Position numbers and translations under genes: made by a program
Part shown: one piece after another, positions 17,174 to 21,747 of the stretch
Layout: each line of letters begins with the position of its first letter
Position numbering within the stretch: the first letter of the stretch is position 1
The notes under the pieces: generated by a model
What the model saw: only the letters and a program-made list of their open reading frames with translations
Told to the model about the DNA's origin: nothing
Databases searched by the model: none
From: Citrobacter sp.
GTDB taxonomy: Bacteria; Pseudomonadota; Gammaproteobacteria; Enterobacterales; Enterobacteriaceae
DNA: 21,747 bases
Assembly: GCA_019415335.1 (NCBI GenBank)
Contig: DXKH01000105.1
Coordinates: forward strand, 1 to 21,747
Direction: 5' to 3'

Positions 17174-17652
17174 CACTTGAACAGGTTCGCCAGTTTCTCT
17201 ACTACGAAGCGCGACTGCTGGACGATCGCCAGTGGGACGCATGGCTCAACTGCTATAGCCCAAAGGTCGTCTTCTGGATGCCGGCCTGGGGCGATGATGA
17301 TAAAACCACCCGCGATCCGCAGCGGGAGATTTCGCTTATCTATTATCCCAACCGGGACGGACTGGAAGACCGGGTGTACCGCATCAAAACCGAACGATCC
17401 GGTGCCAGCACCCCGGAGCCGCGTACCACGCATATGATCAGCAACATTGAACTGCTGGGCGAGAAAGAGGGGGGCATCGAGGTACGCTACAACTGGGTCA
17501 CCTACAGCCACCGTTATCAGCACACCGATGCTTACTTCGGCACCACGCACTGCACGCTGGTCGAACAGGACGGTCAGCCGCTCATCACGCGGAAAACGGT
17601 ACGGCTCAATAACGACTATATCCGTCAGGTGATTGACGTTTACCATATTTAA
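17167..17652 (+). CDS. benB: Benzoate 1,2-dioxygenase small (beta) subunit
   Basis: The product is 161 residues, the standard ring-hydroxylating dioxygenase beta-subunit length. It is a structural partner of BenA with an NTF2/SnoaL-like fold and no metal site. Typical segments are YYEARLLDDRQWDAWL at about 12-27, YYPNRDGLEDRVYRI, RTTHMISNI, and a C-terminal RKTVRLNNDYIRQVIDVYHI. The ATG overlaps the end of benA by 7 nt and uses GGAGG inside benA, so the two subunits are translationally coupled. benC starts 9 nt downstream. Confidence 0.93.
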   Translation: MLTLEQVRQFLYYEARLLDDRQWDAWLNCYSPKVVFWMPAWGDDDKTTRDPQREISLIYYPNRDGLEDRVYRIKTERSGASTPEPRTTHMISNIELLGEKEGGIEVRYNWVTYSHRYQHTDAYFGTTHCTLVEQDGQPLITRKTVRLNNDYIRQVIDVYHI

Positions 17653-17661
17653 GAGGTGCTT

Positions 17662-18678
17662 ATGAGCTTTACGATTGCCCTCAACTTTGAGGACGGCATC
17701 ACCCGCTTTATTCAGTGTAACGCCGGTGAAAAGGTGCTGGATGCCGCATACCGGCAAAAGGTGAACCTGCCGATGGACTGCTCCGACGGCGTCTGCGGCA
17801 CCTGTAAATGCCACTGCGCCAGCGGCGATTACGCGCTGGGAGAGGACTTTCTGGAAGAGGCGCTGAGCGATGACGAAGCCACCGCGCGACAGGTACTGAC
17901 CTGCCAGATGATCCCCACCAGCGACTGCGTGATTGATGTGCCGGTCGCCGCCGTCCAGTGCAAAACCAGCATCACAACCACTGACGCAACCGTACTGGCG
18001 ATCAATGCGCTTTCTGAGACGGCGATTGAACTGGTCGTGCGTCCGGATACCGCGCTTCATTTTCTGTCCGGGCAGTACATCAACATTCAGGTACCGGGGA
18101 CGACGCAGCAGCGCGCCTACTCGTTCAGCTCACTACCGATCAGTGACGAAGGGCGATTTTTGATCCGTAATGTGCCCGGTGGGTTGATGAGCCAATGGCT
18201 GACTCAACGCGGACAACCCGGCGATACCGTCACGCTCAGCGGTCCGATGGGCAGTTTTTATCTGCGCCACGGCGAACGCCCTGTGCTGATGCTTGCTGGC
18301 GGTACCGGACTGGCCCCAATGCTCTCCATGCTGGAAACGCTCGCCGCGCAGGAGAGCCCACGGCAGGTCACGCTGCTGTATGGCGTGACCTATGACGCCG
18401 ACCTGGTCAAAACCGACGCGCTGGACGCTTTCCAGCACAAACTGGCTGGCTTCAGTTGGCTACCGGTTGTTACCGATGCGCAAAGCGGTTGCCCACAGCA
18501 CGGGTTTGTCACCGATCATCTCAGTGAAGCGATGCTCAATCAGGGCGATGTAGATATTTATCTTTGTGGTCCGCCGCCGATGGTCAATGCCATCACCACC
18601 GCGTTACGCGAGCGGGGCATTACGCCAGCCGGATTCTGGTACGAAAAATTTATCGCCAGCCAAAGTGCAGCGGCATAA
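17662..18678 (+). CDS. benC: Benzoate dioxygenase reductase (2Fe-2S, FAD)
   Basis: The product is 338 residues. It passes electrons from NADH through FAD and a plant-type [2Fe-2S] cluster to the BenAB oxygenase. The N-terminal ferredoxin domain (about 1-95) has ligands C40, C45, C48 and C81 (CSDGVCGTCKC, LTC). The FAD domain (about 105-205) has RAYSFSS. The NAD domain has GGTGLAPMLSM and ends with CGPPPMV and WYEKFIAS. The ATG at 17662 follows AGAGGT and gives the expected MSFTIALNFEDG start; an ATG two codons upstream is less likely. It is spaced 9 nt from both benB and benD, as one operon. Confidence 0.94.
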   Translation: MSFTIALNFEDGITRFIQCNAGEKVLDAAYRQKVNLPMDCSDGVCGTCKCHCASGDYALGEDFLEEALSDDEATARQVLTCQMIPTSDCVIDVPVAAVQCKTSITTTDATVLAINALSETAIELVVRPDTALHFLSGQYINIQVPGTTQQRAYSFSSLPISDEGRFLIRNVPGGLMSQWLTQRGQPGDTVTLSGPMGSFYLRHGERPVLMLAGGTGLAPMLSMLETLAAQESPRQVTLLYGVTYDADLVKTDALDAFQHKLAGFSWLPVVTDAQSGCPQHGFVTDHLSEAMLNQGDVDIYLCGPPPMVNAITTALRERGITPAGFWYEKFIASQSAAA

Positions 18679-18687
18679 GGAGCCTCT

Positions 18688-19461
18688 ATGCGATTTAACG
18701 ATAAAGTCGTGGCCATTACCGGCGCGGCACAGGGGATTGGTCGCCAGACCGCCATTCAGGCGGCACAAGAAGGGGCGCGACTGCTACTCATCGATCGTTC
18801 CCGCCACATCCATGAACTGGCGGCTGCCCTGGCATCCGGTGGATGTCAGGTACTGGCGCTGGAAGCGGATCTGGAACAATGGGAAAGCACCGAACAGGCT
18901 TTTGCCGCAGGCGTCGCGCATTTTGGTCAACTGGACGTGCTGGTCAATAACGTCGGGGGGACTATCTGGGCCCGCCCGTTTGCGCAATACCAGCCGGATC
19001 AGATTGAGAAAGAGATCCGCCGTTCGCTGTTTCCGACGCTGTGGGGCTGCCGCGCGGCGCTCCCGTGGATGCTGAAACAGGGGCGCGGCAGTATTGTGAA
19101 TATCTCTTCTGTTGCCACGGGCGGGGTAAACCGTGTGCCATACTCAGCAGCGAAGGGCGGCGTCAACGCGCTAACGCGATCGATTGCGATGGAGTACAGC
19201 GGCAGCGGCATTCGCATCAATGCGGTGGCGCCCGGGGGGACCGATGCCCCGGCGCGTCTTGTCCCGCGTAATGACGAAACGCCTTCCGCCCAGGAGCAGG
19301 CGTGGTATCAGCAGGTGATTGATCAGACCATCGACAGCAGTCTGATGCACCGCTATGGAACGCTGGCGGAGCAGGCGAATGCGATCCTGTTCCTCGCCAG
19401 CGATGATGCCAGCTATATTACCGGCGTCACCTTACCGGTTGCCGGAGGCGATCTCGGTTGA
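18688..19461 (+). CDS. benD: Benzoate diol dehydrogenase (SDR)
   Basis: The product is 257 residues, a short-chain dehydrogenase. BenD oxidises 1,2-dihydroxycyclohexa-3,5-diene-1-carboxylate with NAD+, giving catechol and CO2 and returning the NADH used by BenC. The nucleotide motif TGAAQGIG is at 11-18, NNVG at 87-90, and the catalytic serine region (NISS) with Y152 and K156 (YSAAK) is complete. The start follows AAGGAG, 9 nt after benC. It is the last gene of the cluster, and a strong terminator begins 11 nt after the stop. Confidence 0.92.
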   Translation: MRFNDKVVAITGAAQGIGRQTAIQAAQEGARLLLIDRSRHIHELAAALASGGCQVLALEADLEQWESTEQAFAAGVAHFGQLDVLVNNVGGTIWARPFAQYQPDQIEKEIRRSLFPTLWGCRAALPWMLKQGRGSIVNISSVATGGVNRVPYSAAKGGVNALTRSIAMEYSGSGIRINAVAPGGTDAPARLVPRNDETPSAQEQAWYQQVIDQTIDSSLMHRYGTLAEQANAILFLASDDASYITGVTLPVAGGDLG

Positions 19462-19472
19462 TGTTGTTCTGT

Positions 19473-19507
19473 CAGTAAGCCGACCATCGCGTTCGGCTTA
19501 CTGTTTT
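19473..19507 (+). terminator. Rho-independent terminator after benD
   Basis: CAGTAAGCCGA (19473-19483) pairs perfectly with TCGGCTTACTG (19493-19503), an 11-bp stem with a 9-nt loop, followed directly by TTTT. It ends the catBCA-benABCD transcript and should insulate smvA from it. Confidence 0.9.
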
Positions 19508-19586
19508 ACCCTCCTTCATCGACGTCAAAATCATTCACAAATTCAATAACTCTTATTTTTGGATAATCACGGCGCTGAACAAAAAG

Positions 19587-19602
19587 TTGGACATACGTTC
19601 AA
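19587..19602. promoter_or_regulatory. SmvR operator-like palindrome, site 2
   Basis: TTGGACATACGTTCAA lies 58 bp before the smvA ATG and matches site 1 before smvR at 14 of 16 positions in the same orientation. A possible smvA promoter uses TTGGAC (19587-19592) with TAGGAT (19610-19615), spacing 17 bp, but the hexamers are poor. The 19508-19586 stretch before it shows nothing else I can name. Confidence 0.6.
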
Positions 19603-19623
19603 TTTTCCGTAGGATCGGGAAAG

Positions 19624-19639
19624 CTGGACGTGCGTCCAG
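19624..19639. promoter_or_regulatory. SmvR operator-like palindrome, site 3
   Basis: CTGGACGTGCGTCCAG is a perfect inverted repeat of 7-bp arms around TG, 21 bp before the smvA ATG and 37 bp (centre to centre) downstream of site 2. It shares the CTGGAC half-site with site 1. It would lie near the transcription start of smvA, a normal repressor position. Confidence 0.6.
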
Positions 19640-19660
19640 TTTGTATTCGTAGGGAGTTTT

Positions 19661-21129
19661 ATGTTTCGTCAGTGGTTAACATTAGTGATTATTGTGCTGG
19701 TCTACATTCCTGTTGCGATTGATGCAACGGTGCTGCACGTTGCCGCACCCACGCTGAGTATGACGCTGGGTGCCAGTGGCAACGAACTGTTGTGGATCAT
19801 TGATATTTACTCGCTGGTGATGGCAGGGATGGTACTGCCGATGGGCGCACTCGGCGATCGCATCGGCTTTAAACGCCTGCTGATCCTCGGCGGGGCGCTG
19901 TTCGGCCTCGCGTCACTGGCTGCCGCCTTTGCCCACACTGCCAGTTGGCTGATTGCCACCCGTGCCATTCTGGCGATTGGCGCGGCGATGATCGTGCCAG
20001 CGACGCTGGCCGGGATCCGCGCGACCTTCTCCGAAGCACGTCACCGCAATATGGCGCTTGGCGTCTGGGCGGCTGTGGGATCGGGCGGAGCGGCATTCGG
20101 TCCGCTGGTTGGCGGCATGTTGCTTGAGCACTTCTATTGGGGCTCGGTGTTCTTAATCAATGTGCCGATTGTTCTGGTCGTGGTGGCACTCACTGCACGC
20201 TATGTTCCGCGTCAGGCCGGACGTCGCGATCAGTCGTTGAATCTTGGACACGCTATTATGCTGATTGTCGCGATTCTGCTGCTGGTTTACAGCGCAAAAA
20301 CCGCGCTGAAAGGGCACATTGCCACCGGTGTTATCGCGCTGACGCTGGTCAGCGGCGCACTGCTGCTGGCGCAGTTTGTGCGCATTCAACTGGCGGCGAA
20401 CCGTCCTATGATTGATATGCGCCTGTTCACCCATCGCATTATCTTAAGCGGCGTGGTGATGGCGATGACGGCGATGATTACGCTGGTCGGTTTTGAGCTG
20501 TTAATGGCGCAAGAGCTGCAGTTTGTTCATGGCTTAACGCCGTATCAGGCAGGATTGTTCATGTTGCCGGTGATGCTCGCCAGCGGATTTAGCGGCCCGA
20601 TTGCCGGAATGCTGGTGTCGCGACTGGGGCTGCGGAAAGTGGCAACCGGCGGCATGGCCCTGAGCGCCCTGAGTTTCTATGGTCTGGCGGCAACGGATTT
20701 CAGTACCCAGCAAATCCAGGCCTGGGTGCTAATGGCGCTACTGGGATTCAGTGCGGCCAGCGCTCTGCTGGCCTCAACGGCGGCGATCATGGCGGCGGCA
20801 CCCGCCGAGAAAGCGGCAGCATGGCTTATGAACTGGGGGCGGGGCTGGGGATTGCTATCTTTGGTCTGTTGCTCAGCCGCAGTTTCTCAGCGTCGATTGC
20901 GTTGCCTGACGGTCTGAACGCCGGGGAAATGGAACGTGCCTCGTCCTCGATGGGGGAAGCGGTACAACTGGCGCAGACGCTTCCTGCAGCACTGGCGGAT
21001 CCTGTTCTGCTGGCCGCGAAGCAGGCGTTTACCTGGTCACACAGCGTGGCGTTAAGCAGCGCCGGGAGCATGCTGATCCTGCTGGCGGTGGGAATGTGGT
21101 TCAGTCTGGCGAAGGCTGCGCGCGAGTAA
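19661..21129 (+). pseudogene. smvA: MFS cationic-biocide efflux gene, frameshifted
   Basis: The gene resembles SmvA, a 14-segment DHA2/QacA-type proton antiporter linked to methyl viologen, acriflavine and chlorhexidine tolerance. The N-terminal frame (19661 to about 20820) is intact, with AIDATVLHVAAPTL in segment 1 and GDRIGFKR in the loop between segments 2 and 3. After EKAAA the frame shifts and ends at 20917 in unrelated residues, while the proper C-terminus (MAYELGAGLGIAIFGLLLSR onward) continues in another frame from 20821 to 21129. The two parts abut at the break, and together they are about 6-7 codons shorter than the roughly 495 residues I recall for SmvA. A deletion of about 19 bp fits both the shift and the length. 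The product would lose its last transmembrane segments. The ribosome site AGGGAG and the upstream operators look intact. Confidence 0.82.
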
Positions 21130-21130
21130 C

Positions 21131-21571
21131 TCAGTGGGTGAACTGGCAGCGGTTATCCAGTTCTTCCACTTCCTTGCCGCTCAGGCGAGCATACTGACCC
21201 GTGAGTCGCCAGAACGCGGGTTGCGTTTCGGTATAAATCTCGGCGGCAAGGATCAGACGGCGACGATCGACTTCGTTAAACTCGAGCAGCGTCCAGGGAA
21301 TGAAGTAGCGCTCGGTGTCGGTTAATGTGATCCACAGTGGGCAACCACAGCCGGAACAAAAATAGCGTTCGCCGCGAGAAGAGGACGCAAAATGAGCCGG
21401 GTCGGGTGCATCGGGATCCATCATCGGCTGCCCACAGGCTTCCAGATACATGGCGATGCCGCCAGACCATTTCTGGCAAATCGTACAGTGACAGGCGTAG
21501 ACGTCGAGGGATTCGACATCGACGGTGAAATGGCTCTGCCCGCAGAGACAACGTCCTGTATAGGTTTGCAC
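21131..21571 (-). CDS. GFA-family zinc-binding protein
   Basis: The product is 146 residues of the glutathione-dependent formaldehyde-activating (GFA/CENP-V) fold. Zinc ligands are C8 and C10 (GRCLCGQ), C27, C29 and C32 (ACHCTIC) and C72, C75 and C77 (FCSGCGCPLW), the complete family pattern. The start is GTG at 21571, preceded by AAGGAGA; the ATG formed just upstream is in another frame. Many GFA-domain proteins have no established substrate and a role in formaldehyde handling cannot be assumed. It converges on smvA with a single base between the two stops, so the two transcripts probably overlap at their 3' ends. Confidence 0.85.
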   Translation of the reverse strand: MQTYTGRCLCGQSHFTVDVESLDVYACHCTICQKWSGGIAMYLEACGQPMMDPDAPDPAHFASSSRGERYFCSGCGCPLWITLTDTERYFIPWTLLEFNEVDRRRLILAAEIYTETQPAFWRLTGQYARLSGKEVEELDNRCQFTH

Positions 21572-21615
21572 GGCATTCTCCTTATGACCGGTTAACTATC
21601 GGGGAAAATAAACAT

Positions 21616-21639
21616 CCTCCGGCATAGCCGGAGGTTTTT
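21616..21639. terminator. Strong rho-independent terminator right of the GFA gene
   Basis: CCTCCGGC (21616-21623) and GCCGGAGG (21627-21634) form a perfect 8-bp stem with loop ATA. TTTTT follows on the plus strand, and T-rich DNA (ATGTTTATTTT) follows on the minus strand, so it may work both ways. No plus-strand gene ends here in the window, so the more likely client is a transcript entering from the right on the minus strand. Confidence 0.75.
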
Positions 21640-21747
21640 CGGATGCGCCTATAAGGCTCTGTTACCAGCCGCGCCCTAACAGGCGCATACGATCTGACAT
21701 TTTCATCAGACTTCGTTACTTACGGCCCGTAAACGGGCTACCCGGAT
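21640..21747 (-). other. Hairpin-rich segment before a terminator, possible small RNA or 3' UTR
   Basis: Read on the minus strand, this segment contains an AGCCCG/CGGGCC stem, TCTGA/TCAGA, GCGCC/GGCGC and GGCT/AGCC pairs, then the strong terminator at 21616-21639. A 14-codon frame (21662-21706, MKMSDRMRLLGRGW) also occurs but has no clear ribosome site. The upstream part is outside the window, so it may be the 3' UTR of an unseen gene, a leader, or a small RNA. I cannot name it. Confidence 0.25.

Noticed and set aside
17170..18060. Minus-strand open frame of 296 codons opposite benB and benC
   Set aside because: It is antisense to two genes with complete family motifs and has no supporting signal.
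12182..19586. Transposon or integrase-borne island
   Set aside because: I see no transposase, integrase, tRNA gene or terminal inverted repeats at the island edges. The flanking direct repeats coincide with operators and need not be target duplications.
20811..20830. Simple sequencing error as the cause of the smvA frameshift
   Set aside because: A one-base error would not explain the missing 6-7 codons compared with the family length, although only resequencing can exclude an assembly fault.
1..21747. CRISPR arrays, tRNA or rRNA genes
   Set aside because: No regularly spaced repeats and no cloverleaf or rRNA-like sequence were seen on either strand.

Overview
The window looks like the chromosome of an enterobacterium close to Salmonella and Citrobacter. 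The evidence is a complete narU-narZYWV set (second, NarZ-type nitrate reductase), REP/BIME DNA between narU and narZ, a probable ERIC remnant, and a smvR/smvA pair beside narU, which is the neighbourhood I recall from Salmonella. Salmonella does not normally carry the benzoate genes found here, so Citrobacter or a near relative is my best guess. This is inference from gene content, not a database match.

Layout. (1) Positions 1-2765, minus strand: a type V autotransporter (signal peptide, beta-helical passenger, autochaperone region, most of a beta-barrel) that runs off the left edge. (2) 2766-3149: an AT-rich intergenic stretch with a doubtful 67-codon ORF and the narV terminator. (3) 3150-11332, minus: narU, a BIME, then narZ-narY-narW-narV with overlapping start and stop codons. 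(4) 11547-12125, minus: a TetR regulator, probable smvR. (5) 12192-19507: a benzoate/catechol island made of a divergent IclR-type regulator and, on the plus strand, catB-catC-catA-benA-benB-benC-benD ending in a strong terminator. (6) 19661-21129: a DHA2-type MFS efflux gene, probable smvA, broken by a frameshift. (7) 21131-21571, minus: a GFA-family zinc protein with a GTG start. (8) 21572-21747: a strong terminator and several hairpins.

How the genes work together. BenABC dihydroxylates benzoate, BenD re-aromatises the product to catechol with loss of CO2, CatA cleaves catechol to cis,cis-muconate, and CatB and CatC carry this to 3-oxoadipate enol-lactone. The remaining steps (CatD/PcaD, PcaIJF) and a benzoate uptake protein are not in the window. 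The usual regulators of such genes, LysR-type CatR/BenM and AraC-type BenR, are also absent. Instead an IclR protein of the PcaR/PcaU/PobR type is divergent from catB, and the gap holds two opposed 9-bp boxes, CGATAATCG and CGATTATCG, resembling the operators of that regulator group.

The most striking feature is the position of the island. Three near-identical 16-bp palindromes that look like SmvR operators lie on both sides of it: one over the smvR promoter (12166-12181) and two in front of smvA (19587-19602, 19624-19639). The catabolic genes therefore sit inside what was probably one compact smvR/smvA divergent control region, separating regulator from target by about 7.5 kb, and smvA itself now carries a frameshift best explained by a deletion of about 19 bp.
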